DNA from: Dyadobacter psychrotolerans
Lineage (GTDB): Bacteria; Bacteroidota; Bacteroidia; Cytophagales; Spirosomataceae
Assembly: GCF_004349265.1 (NCBI RefSeq)
Contig: NZ_SMFL01000003.1
Coordinates: 186,001 to 250,000, forward strand
Reading direction: 5' to 3'
DNA: 64,000 nucleotides
In this document: one piece after another, positions 45,507 to 53,762 of the stretch
Layout: every line of letters starts with the position of its first letter
How positions within the stretch are numbered: position 1 is the first letter of the stretch
Translations under genes and position numbers: made by a program
Notes under the pieces: generated by a model
The model's database searches: none
Told to the model about the DNA's origin: nothing
Seen by the model: only the letters and a program-made list of their open reading frames with translations

Positions 45507-48115
45507 TTTTGAATAATGCTGATTGTGCCTGTGCTTCCGTCCATTTCGATTTGATCACCGGTTTTTAAAGTTTTCAGCAGCCCGGTAACACTCACGATAC
45601 AGGGTTTTCCCATCTCTCTCGAAACAATGGCTGAATGACTTAGCAGACTTCCTCGTTCAACAATAATTCCCAATGCACCAGGAAACAGCGTAACCCAGCC
45701 CGGATCGGTGCTGGAAGTAACAAGAATGTCTCCGTTTAAGGAAGAAACTTCATTGGGATTTAAAACTACTCTCACCCGGCCCGAAACTTTCCCCGGTGAG
45801 CAACCGATTCCTTTCAGGTCACCCTGATGCGCTTCCACCTTATCGGTATTGAAAAAATCGTTGGCATGATATGGAGCTCCGTAAGTAGCAAAACGCTCTG
45901 CCGGCGGTGCTTGTATTTGATAACTTTCAAATTCGCCTTTTCGCAAAGAAATTAGCGCCTTGATATTTTGAGTTACGGAGGTCCCTTCAATGAAGCTAAA
46001 AATTTCCTCTTTTGTCAGGTAGAAAATATCACGTTCCTGATCAATCACATTGCCGGCGTAAAACCTTTTTCCAATATGAAAAAATAATTGACGGACAATT
46101 CCAAAAGCCCGGGTTCTTTCGTAACGCAGATTTTCACGTGCACTTACCAATTCCCTTGCCGTTTTTAATGTACGTTTTAGTTTCCATTTTTTATACAAAC
46201 TACCCTTTAACCTTTGCTCAACCTCTTTTTCTGCATTTGCACGAATAGCATTTTCCCTTTTACCTGAAAACTGATCCGAAGTAATTCCCGTTTCAACATA
46301 TGATTTTAGTATCCGTATAAATCTCGACGGGTCCTGGGTATAGGATATTGTTTCAAGTTTCAATTCACCTACACATCGCTCCCCAAAATCCTGAATGTAC
46401 TGATCGATTTCCTTTTTTATTGTTACAAATTCAGATGAAGTATTTGCGCCGAGTTTTATTTGAATCGACTGCTCACTTTCAGAAATGAAAAGACTTTTCA
46501 GAACGGGGGATGCCGTAATTCGTGTGGCCAGCCGTACGCTTCTGTGAACAGGTTCTACGGAAATGATATCGCTGCTGCCACAAAGCAAATCGTTGTGAAT
46601 ATTAGCGTTTTGATCCCCGAAATATTGTTCGCACTGTTTTTGTAACATACCAAACCATATCATTGCGAAAAAGTCATTAAGCAATGGAGCTTTCCATTCC
46701 AGCAATAATGATTTTTCAAAATTACGATACAACAGCATCAGCTCACCGGCACTTTTCGCATCGTAGTTTATCCCTTTATACTCTGAAATTGTTTTGTCCA
46801 GCAGTTGCATAAACTCCTTCCTTTTCCGGGGCAATGAGAGGAATCGAAAAAGCATGCGTATGGCCATTTTTGCAATACGCCACCATGCTTTTCCTTTGGA
46901 TAAACGATAGGTTTCCGGAACGTCAAAGCGCTCTTTAACACCCATCATTTTTTCCATATAACGGGCATTGATATGGTAACCTGGTAGCATCGCAAGCATG
47001 TGATACCAGCTTTTGAGGTTATAATACACTCTTCCGTTTATAAAACCAAGTGTGTTAGAAAAAACCGTCTCATTGTCTCTAATCACGCTTTCACTCACAC
47101 CCAGATATGCGCTGAAAAGCTTGTACGCCGTTTCGTAAGATTTGCTTATAAACGAAAAGGTCAGGGGAGTTGTGACTCCCGGATAAGACTCAATGATGTT
47201 GCTGTTATCCCAAAGAATGTACTCACCGGTTTTCTCATTTTGCAGGTTTAGGGTAGTGATCGGACGGGTTTGCAGCAGATATAAGATTTCGTCTTTAAAA
47301 GCAAACTCAATGTCCTGCGGCTGATCAAATTCAGCTTCAAGCTTGTCGAGAACTTCACCCAATACAATAATTTGCTTTGTGCTTAACGTACTTTGCTGCT
47401 GTTGTTCTGATTGGATCTCGCTAAGAATAGTACCCGTTTTATTTCTGGCGTCAAAACTAATTTTATGTGTCTTGAAGGCTAACTCAGATTTGATTTCAGA
47501 ACCATGTAAAACAAACAAATCAGCATTGAGTTCTCCCGAAACCAGACCCTCTCCCAGCCCAAATACAGCATTGATTAACTTTTCATTTTTATTGCCACTG
47601 ACCGGATTCAAACCAAAAGCCACACCGGCAACATCAGTATCAATCATTTCCTGAATAATTATGGCAATGCCCCGCTGACCGGTGATATTATGATGTTTCC
47701 TATAATCTGAAACTCTTGGTGAGAATGCAGAGATCCAGACTTTTTTTATATGTTCTGCCAGATTTTCTTTGGGTACAAACAGATAACTTTCAAACTGTCC
47801 GGCAAAGGAAAAAACGCTTCCATCTTCATCAATTGCAGAAGAACGGACTGCAAAGTATTCCGTTGGGCCGAAGGTTGACAATAACCGGGAAAGCATGTTA
47901 TCACTGATCTGAACTTGTTCGATAAATACCGAAATCTTCTCCTGATCGCCATTTAAAACTTGTGCCGGTATCATTTCAGATAGAACTTCCCAGGGAATTA
48001 CAGCAAATTTGGGAATAGTCATCCCCATTTTCTTCAACAGAAAAAGGTTTTTTGCTTTTCCGCCAATCGTAAGATTTTGCGCTTGTTCACTTTCCGAATC
48101 AGATATAAAGTTCAT
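45503..48115 (-). CDS. PEP-synthase-like dikinase (PEP/pyruvate-binding and PEP-mobile domains)
   Basis: 870 residues, ATG at 48115. The N-terminal ATP-grasp PPDK-type domain opens with GGKAKNLFLLKKMGMTIPKFAVIP (about 17-40 positions) and includes FAVRSSAIDEDGSVFSFAGQF. The C-terminal PEP-mobile domain has TDPGWVTLFPGALGIIVERGSL and LSHSAIVSREMGKPC with the phosphorylated His827. The central part is unlike PpsA and closer to the rifampicin-phosphotransferase architecture, in which a small molecule, not pyruvate, receives the phosphate. It may phosphorylate a pathway intermediate. The stop and start junctions overlap both neighbours (one base upstream, four downstream). Confidence 0.85.
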   Translation of the reverse strand: MNFISDSESEQAQNLTIGGKAKNLFLLKKMGMTIPKFAVIPWEVLSEMIPAQVLNGDQEKISVFIEQVQISDNMLSRLLSTFGPTEYFAVRSSAIDEDGSVFSFAGQFESYLFVPKENLAEHIKKVWISAFSPRVSDYRKHHNITGQRGIAIIIQEMIDTDVAGVAFGLNPVSGNKNEKLINAVFGLGEGLVSGELNADLFVLHGSEIKSELAFKTHKISFDARNKTGTILSEIQSEQQQQSTLSTKQIIVLGEVLDKLEAEFDQPQDIEFAFKDEILYLLQTRPITTLNLQNEKTGEYILWDNSNIIESYPGVTTPLTFSFISKSYETAYKLFSAYLGVSESVIRDNETVFSNTLGFINGRVYYNLKSWYHMLAMLPGYHINARYMEKMMGVKERFDVPETYRLSKGKAWWRIAKMAIRMLFRFLSLPRKRKEFMQLLDKTISEYKGINYDAKSAGELMLLYRNFEKSLLLEWKAPLLNDFFAMIWFGMLQKQCEQYFGDQNANIHNDLLCGSSDIISVEPVHRSVRLATRITASPVLKSLFISESEQSIQIKLGANTSSEFVTIKKEIDQYIQDFGERCVGELKLETISYTQDPSRFIRILKSYVETGITSDQFSGKRENAIRANAEKEVEQRLKGSLYKKWKLKRTLKTARELVSARENLRYERTRAFGIVRQLFFHIGKRFYAGNVIDQERDIFYLTKEEIFSFIEGTSVTQNIKALISLRKGEFESYQIQAPPAERFATYGAPYHANDFFNTDKVEAHQGDLKGIGCSPGKVSGRVRVVLNPNEVSSLNGDILVTSSTDPGWVTLFPGALGIIVERGSLLSHSAIVSREMGKPCIVSVTGLLKTLKTGDQIEMDGSTGTISIIQK

Positions 48116-49086
48116 CAGTTAAACATTAGTTTTGAAATCATCGGACCTCCGCCAAGTGTCAGGTACATGGCAATTGTCCAAAATGCTGATGCGTACTCAA
48201 TTAATTTAGAAAGCTTTTCCGTTCTTTTTTTCATAAATAAAAAGGCAGGAATAATGCATAAACCGAAAATGATTCCAAGAATTATAAACGCTGTTTTTCC
48301 GTAACCGGCAAAAAAGGAAGCAGCAATACTTAGAAAAAGTGTGATGATGAGCATAAATACCCAAAGCCATATAGCCTTGTTTATACCAAGCATGGAAGTA
48401 TAAGTAAGAACACCTTCAGACTCCCGTTCGGGTGTTCTTATTTTTCTGCCAATTTCAAGTACGATCCCATTCATATAAGATACAGCGAAGAAGAAAAATA
48501 GCCCTGTTGGGGCCTTTACGCCCGCAAGAAGCCAATCCAATCCGCTAGCATAAATATCGATAAGCGGAATGATGAACATATGCGAAGTGATATACCAGAA
48601 TTGATGTTTTTTAAGCCATTCCGATATAAAAAACTCTTTTCCCATCAGCAGCAGATAACCGATTATTACGACATAGATCAGCAGCATCCTGGGAAAAAAA
48701 TATAGGTTAAGCAGGATTTGAAGTACAGCGACAAGTATTCCCATTGCGGCCAGTTCCCGGAACGAAATCAGGCCCCGCGGTACAGCTAGTTTCTTTCGAT
48801 ATTTTGCATCATCTTCTGCATCTTTAAATTCGTCGAAAATCCGTACCAGGAAAAATAAAGTTACCGTGGTAAAAATCCCTGTTGCAAACGTCTTCCCGTC
48901 TACAAATCCAGCCACTCCACGGCAAATACGGGAATAAGAAACAGCAGAAAAACTGAATGCAGCGACCAGCAATCCATGCCCCAGTACCGGAAAACGCTCC
49001 TTTTGGTAGGTGTAAAGCCGATTGATGAAGTGTGCATTATTTTCTTCCTCTTTACTGAATTCATTTCGCTGGACCGGTAAAATCAT
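48115..49086 (-). CDS. UbiA-family prenyltransferase
   Basis: 323 residues, ATG at 49086, about nine membrane helices. The first Asp-rich motif is RIFDEFKDAEDDAKYRKKLAVPRG (positions 82-105; Asp85, Asp89, Asp92), the magnesium-diphosphate site of UbiA enzymes; the second is weaker, near MNGIVLEIGRKIRTPERE. Members attach prenyl chains to quinone rings, chlorophyll, heme or glycerol backbones. No menaquinone or heme genes are adjacent; the closest partners are an HMG-CoA reductase and a prenol-kinase-like protein, so prenyl transfer to an unusual acceptor is inferred. It overlaps the HMG-CoA reductase gene by four bases. Confidence 0.82.
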   Translation of the reverse strand: MILPVQRNEFSKEEENNAHFINRLYTYQKERFPVLGHGLLVAAFSFSAVSYSRICRGVAGFVDGKTFATGIFTTVTLFFLVRIFDEFKDAEDDAKYRKKLAVPRGLISFRELAAMGILVAVLQILLNLYFFPRMLLIYVVIIGYLLLMGKEFFISEWLKKHQFWYITSHMFIIPLIDIYASGLDWLLAGVKAPTGLFFFFAVSYMNGIVLEIGRKIRTPERESEGVLTYTSMLGINKAIWLWVFMLIITLFLSIAASFFAGYGKTAFIILGIIFGLCIIPAFLFMKKRTEKLSKLIEYASAFWTIAMYLTLGGGPMISKLMFN

Positions 49087-50360
49087 TTTTTTCGACCGAA
49101 TTTTTGATGAGCAGATGAAAACTGTCCTGCTGAAAGTGCTGCTGCGATGGAAATTTCACCAGCCAAAACCACTGCCCCGCAGATCTCCGCAAACTTTCTG
49201 GCTTTACCTTCGCCGTGACAATCCATTAATTCCAGACATTCTTTTTGTGTTGGCAATGAGGTTCCGCCACCGACGGTTCCCACAATTAAATTGGGTAAAG
49301 TAACCGAAGCATAAAGGTCTCCGTCACCAGTAAGTTCCATTCGGGTAATGCCCACCGAGGCTTCCGAAATGCAGGCAACATCCTGTCCGGTTGCTATGAA
49401 CAATGCCGTAAGCCCGTTGGCGTAATGCCCTTGTGCGCCGATGGAACCACTCTGTATCGTTCCAATCGTAGAAGACCTCCAGTATTCAGCCATAGCCTCA
49501 GGAGTAGTTTTTAATACCTCATTGATAATCGTTTTGCTCAGTGTGACTTCTGCTGTTACCTTTTTGCCACGTACATTGGCAAATGCCTGTGAAGTGGCTT
49601 TTTTATCTCCGGAATAATTTCCCTCAATAAACCAGAACTGAGGCTGTACAGGAGCATGTTGGATTATGTATTGACAAATGGCATTGGTACAGATTGTCAC
49701 CATATTTTGCCCCGATGCATCTCCGGTATGATATTCGAATGTCAGGATAAGATGATTTCCTTCAATATTGGATTTCACATCTGTCAGTTTTGCGTATCGG
49801 CTGGTTGCTTCTGCAATATTCTCGAACTGTTCGATTTGGCCCAAAATCCAAACCAGAAATGTCCCCAGGTTTCCCAAATTATCAAATTTAAACAACGGAG
49901 ATCTCTGAACGCCTTCAATTAAACAAATAGAAGTGGCTCCCCCAGCCAGAAAACATGCCTTTGCTCCTCGATGATATGATGCAATCAAACTGCCTTCGGT
50001 CGTTGCGAGCGGTACGTAAAATTCACCTTTTGCGGCAGAACCAAGTATACACAGCGGCCCGATGATACCGGTTGGAATCATCGACATACCAATATAATTT
50101 TCAATATTACCTTCCAGCTGCGAAAGGTCGGAGAAATGCTTATGGCCGGTTAAAAATTGAAATTCCCTTTTTGTTTTTCCTGATAAAAATTCCAGTCTGC
50201 TGTTTACTCCCCTATCTGAAACCGGTACTTCTGCCGGCATGCTTTCTGATGCAGTATTGGTTGTCTTTTTGTTTTTTATGTCTTCCAACAATTCCCCCAG
50301 ATTTTGAAAGGTACTCATTGTCTGCAAAGCTTTCTTAGTAATTTCACTGGATGAAGACAT
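49083..50360 (-). CDS. Class I-like hydroxymethylglutaryl-CoA reductase
   Basis: 425 residues, ATG at 50360. All four class I catalytic residues are present: Glu122 in PLATTEGSLIASYHRGAKA, Lys253 in GDKKA, Asp327 in GQD, and His418 in SSAH near the C-terminus. Other motifs are TGDASGQNM (usually TGDAMGMN) and GTVGGGTSLPTQ. The enzyme normally reduces HMG-CoA to mevalonate with NAD(P)H. It is the first gene of the cluster and overlaps the UbiA gene by four bases. No mevalonate kinase, phosphomevalonate or diphosphomevalonate genes are nearby, so either those lie elsewhere or the substrate differs. The Asp-Ala-Ser-Gly-Gln motif change is unusual. Confidence 0.85.
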   Translation of the reverse strand: MSSSSEITKKALQTMSTFQNLGELLEDIKNKKTTNTASESMPAEVPVSDRGVNSRLEFLSGKTKREFQFLTGHKHFSDLSQLEGNIENYIGMSMIPTGIIGPLCILGSAAKGEFYVPLATTEGSLIASYHRGAKACFLAGGATSICLIEGVQRSPLFKFDNLGNLGTFLVWILGQIEQFENIAEATSRYAKLTDVKSNIEGNHLILTFEYHTGDASGQNMVTICTNAICQYIIQHAPVQPQFWFIEGNYSGDKKATSQAFANVRGKKVTAEVTLSKTIINEVLKTTPEAMAEYWRSSTIGTIQSGSIGAQGHYANGLTALFIATGQDVACISEASVGITRMELTGDGDLYASVTLPNLIVGTVGGGTSLPTQKECLELMDCHGEGKARKFAEICGAVVLAGEISIAAALSAGQFSSAHQKFGRKK

Positions 50361-50895
50361 ATTTTTATGTTTAGGGTGGTACAGAATATTATAGTATTCA
50401 AATTTAAAATTCCACCTTGGAAATTTCTTGTCAATTAGAAGGACACCTTTATTCAGGTTATCGTTGTGAGATACATTCCAGCAATCTTAAGGAGAAGTAA
50501 CCGCCTGATCCGGTCTAACTATAAACTCTGATATTTTATTAAGGTAAGAAACAAAAAAAGTCTCTACAAAGATTGTAACGGCAATAGTAGACGACAAAAT
50601 TCAATCTAATGTAAATGATGGAATTCAAGTTCAAACCAATCTCACTACATACATAAAGTTGAAAGAAAATCTGTTTCAGGAGATAAAGAGGTTTTATCGG
50701 AGAATAACCAATCCATTGCCGTCGAATATTCGCAGTTATTGAAAGTCCTGTCTATTCCTTCAAAGTTTATTCTCTAAGAAAATAATTTGATAGTACTTTA
50801 ATTGTGTTTAATTTAACATTATTAAGAACCCTCAGCTCTACAGATATTGTGAAAATTACTACAACTGAACACCGGATTGTGGAAATCCAAGCCAA
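50361..50895. other. Divergent intergenic region before the cluster, 535 bases
   Basis: No convincing gene. It contains the terminator-like element at 50548-50592, oriented toward the cluster, and A/T-rich sequence that should hold the cluster promoter and the promoter of the PAS gene. No clear TAnnTTTG box was found on the reverse strand. Confidence 0.5.
50548..50592 (-). repeat. Terminator-like element related to the one at 40565-40603
   Basis: On the forward strand both elements share a run GAAAC followed by seven A (12 bases identical), CTACA, and AGATTGTAA. On the reverse strand this gives a GTCTAC/GTAGAGAC-like stem followed by seven T. There is no gene upstream of it on that strand, so it is a repeat, a leader element, or the remnant of a lost gene. 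Confidence 0.5.
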
Positions 50896-53751
50896 TTGAT
50901 AGCTCCTGAAATATTACCCCTAAATGAAGATGTTCGTTTCAGGAAGCTGATTGAATCAGGTAAAGAAGGGTTATCTCTTCTTAATAAATTCTTTGAATTT
51001 GTCTTCAGCGCATCTTCCTGTGAACGTATTGTTGGCTGGAGTAGTGAAGACCTGCTTGGTTTACCAATAACCGATCTTATCCATTATGAGGATTTGGAGT
51101 TTGTTACCAATTCCTTGCAAGACACATTGACAAGTCCAGGATCGACAATAACATGCGTTTTTCGGTTTAAACAAAAAGATAATAGTTTCATTTGGATAGA
51201 ATGCCTGATGACGGATATGCTTGATGATACCGACGTTCAAGCAATTGTGTGCCGTTATAGTGATGTAACAGAGAAGAAAAAATCCGCCAAGATGCTTCTT
51301 GAGGCTAATACTGAGTTACACGCTTTTAGATTTGCCCTAGACGAATCTGCGATAGTGGCCGTGACGGACCGTAAGGGAATTATAAAACATGTTAACGATA
51401 ATTTCTGTCGTATATCTAAGTACGAACGGAGTGAGCTGATCGGGAAAGATCACCGGATCATAAATTCCTCTTTCCACGAAAAAAACTTTATTCAAACACT
51501 ATGGAGAACAATCTCTAATGGGCAGATATGGAAGGGAGAATTAAAGAATAAAGCCAAGGATGGCAGTTTCTATTGGGTTGACACTACTATCGTTCCTTTC
51601 CTTGATGATTTCGGGCATCCTTACAAGTATGTTGCAATTCGATCAGACATCAGCCAACGGAAGCTGATGGAGGAAAAGTCGAGAATTGAAGAAATTCGTT
51701 TGCGTTTACTTGAGTCTGTAATAACTCATACCAAAGACGCAATTCTGATTACTGAAGCAGAGTCCTTAATCGAGCCCGGGCCACGTATTTTGTATGTAAA
51801 TGAGGCTTTTACTAAAATGACAGGTTATTCTTCAAGTGAAGTAATCGGCAAATCTCCAAGATTACTTCAGGGACCGAAAACGGGCCGAACCGAATTGAAA
51901 CGGCTCAGTGAAGCACTCAGAAACTGGCACTCCTGTGAAATTACTATTGCCAATTATAAAAAAAGTGGAGAGGAATTTTGGGTTAATCTGACGGTAACTC
52001 CGGTAGCTAATGAAAGCGGCTGGTATACACACTGGATATCAGTTGAAAGAGATGTTACGGAAAGCAGAAAACTGGAGCAGGAATACAATCAGATATTCGA
52101 CCTTGCTCCTGATATTATTTGCACAGTAGGACTGGATGGATATTTTAAAAAGATCAACCCGGCTATGTCTGAGCTGTTGGAATACAGTAGAGATGAATTA
52201 TTATCCAGGCCTATTGTCAAGTTTATTCACCCGCAGGATCAGGTCAGGATAATGGCAGAACTGGAAATTAAAAATAAAGGCACAAAAACGTTTTATTTTG
52301 AAAACAGATGCATTACCAAATCAGGACAGGTCAAATGGCTTGCCTGGACGTCTACTCCGGCTACCCCGGAAGGACTGATTTTTACAGTGGCCAAAAACAT
52401 CACAGATAAAAAGGAACTCGAAGGTCTTCTTAATAAAGTGACCAGAATGGCTGGCATAGGTGGCTGGGTAATAGACCTTATAAAGTCCACGATTTACTGG
52501 TCAGAAGTCACCAAAGAAATTTACGAGGTGAAATCCGACTATGAACCGAACATGCAAAGAGGACTTGATTTCCTAAAAGAGGAGTCCGATAAGATCCTTA
52601 TAACCAGGCGAATTGAATTAGCCAGTGAAAAAGGTATCTCTTTTGACATGGAATTACAAATCGTAACGGCGAATCAAAATATTAAATGGGTACGGGTAAT
52701 CGGGGAACCAGAGTTTGAAAATAACAGATGCGTTAGAATCAGGGGAAGCTTTCAGGATATTGACATTCGGAAAAGATCAGAACTTTTAGCTACCGAAGCC
52801 CTCTTTGAAAAGAAACTGATTCTGGAAAGTATCGGAGATGCTTTTTTTGCGGTCGACAAGCACTGGATCATTAATTACTGGAATAACAAGGCAGAAAAAG
52901 TATTGCAAAAAACAAAGCTTCAAACCAAAGGTTTTAATTTATGGGACGTTTTCGCCGGTTCTATTGGATCTGAATCTTACATAAAATATCATCAGGCAAT
53001 TAAAACAAATAAAGCCCTGCATTTTGAAGATTACTATCCCCCGTTAAAAAAATGGTATGAAATCAGTGCATATCCTTCCGCAAATGGGCTGTCTGTGTAT
53101 TTTAAAGATATTACCGAGCGAAAAAAAAGGATCACTGCGCTGGCCGAATCGGAGAAAAATTACAGTTCCCTTTTTCACTTAAGCCCTTTACCGATGTGGG
53201 TGTTTGACATAAAAAGCCTGGCTTTTCTAGACGTCAATGAGGCTGCCGTAAAAAAATATGGCTACCAGCGTGAAGAATTTTTAGCAATGACAATAATGGA
53301 CATCAGGGAGCAAGAGGATATTGGTAAAGTGAAGGATATATTATCAATGAAAAATACGTCACAGCAAAGTTTAAGTCACCAGGGAATTTTCAGACATAAA
53401 AAAAAGAATGGTGAACTCATCCACGTAGATATTCAAAGTAATCTTATACGGTATAAGGGAGTCCTCGGCAAAATTATTATAGCCAATGATATGACTGAGA
53501 ACTTTAACTACACCAGAAAAATTGAGCAGCAAAATATTAAGTTTCAAGAGATAGCATGGATACAATCACACGTTGTACGAGCTCCCCTGGCCCGAATTAT
53601 GAGCATTGTGCCAATGCTGAAAAATTCAGAGGATTTCGGGCAGGAACGTGAAACATTGCTTGAATATTTATTGATTGCCTCTAACGAACTTGACGAGGTA
53701 ATTAAAACGATATCGAAAAAAACACGCTTAGCACAAAATGATCAAATTTAA
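50896..53751 (+). CDS. Multi-PAS domain sensor protein with orphan His-containing C-terminal domain
   Basis: 951 residues, TTG start at 50896; the PAS fold begins only ten residues in, so no later start fits. About six or seven PAS domains follow each other, with repeated blocks such as WKGELKNKAKDGSFYWVDTT, GKSPRLLQGPKTGRTELKRL and FQDIDIRKR. The C-terminus (about 875-951) looks like a dimerisation/His domain: IQSHVVRAPLARIM gives His892, but there is no ATPase domain after it; the neighbouring gene begins within 12 bases. It can sense signals, perhaps light, oxygen or small ligands, and pass them by direct interaction, possibly to the kinase next door; this is inference. Confidence 0.88.
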   Translation: MIAPEILPLNEDVRFRKLIESGKEGLSLLNKFFEFVFSASSCERIVGWSSEDLLGLPITDLIHYEDLEFVTNSLQDTLTSPGSTITCVFRFKQKDNSFIWIECLMTDMLDDTDVQAIVCRYSDVTEKKKSAKMLLEANTELHAFRFALDESAIVAVTDRKGIIKHVNDNFCRISKYERSELIGKDHRIINSSFHEKNFIQTLWRTISNGQIWKGELKNKAKDGSFYWVDTTIVPFLDDFGHPYKYVAIRSDISQRKLMEEKSRIEEIRLRLLESVITHTKDAILITEAESLIEPGPRILYVNEAFTKMTGYSSSEVIGKSPRLLQGPKTGRTELKRLSEALRNWHSCEITIANYKKSGEEFWVNLTVTPVANESGWYTHWISVERDVTESRKLEQEYNQIFDLAPDIICTVGLDGYFKKINPAMSELLEYSRDELLSRPIVKFIHPQDQVRIMAELEIKNKGTKTFYFENRCITKSGQVKWLAWTSTPATPEGLIFTVAKNITDKKELEGLLNKVTRMAGIGGWVIDLIKSTIYWSEVTKEIYEVKSDYEPNMQRGLDFLKEESDKILITRRIELASEKGISFDMELQIVTANQNIKWVRVIGEPEFENNRCVRIRGSFQDIDIRKRSELLATEALFEKKLILESIGDAFFAVDKHWIINYWNNKAEKVLQKTKLQTKGFNLWDVFAGSIGSESYIKYHQAIKTNKALHFEDYYPPLKKWYEISAYPSANGLSVYFKDITERKKRITALAESEKNYSSLFHLSPLPMWVFDIKSLAFLDVNEAAVKKYGYQREEFLAMTIMDIREQEDIGKVKDILSMKNTSQQSLSHQGIFRHKKKNGELIHVDIQSNLIRYKGVLGKIIIANDMTENFNYTRKIEQQNIKFQEIAWIQSHVVRAPLARIMSIVPMLKNSEDFGQERETLLEYLLIASNELDEVIKTISKKTRLAQNDQI

Positions 53752-53762
53752 AAGACAAATAT

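Noticed and set aside
40603..50360. Cluster as a menaquinone, carotenoid or archaeal-type ether-lipid operon
   Set aside because: No men, crt or geranylgeranylglyceryl phosphate synthase genes are present. UbiA, HMG-CoA reductase and a prenol-kinase-like protein alone do not support those assignments.
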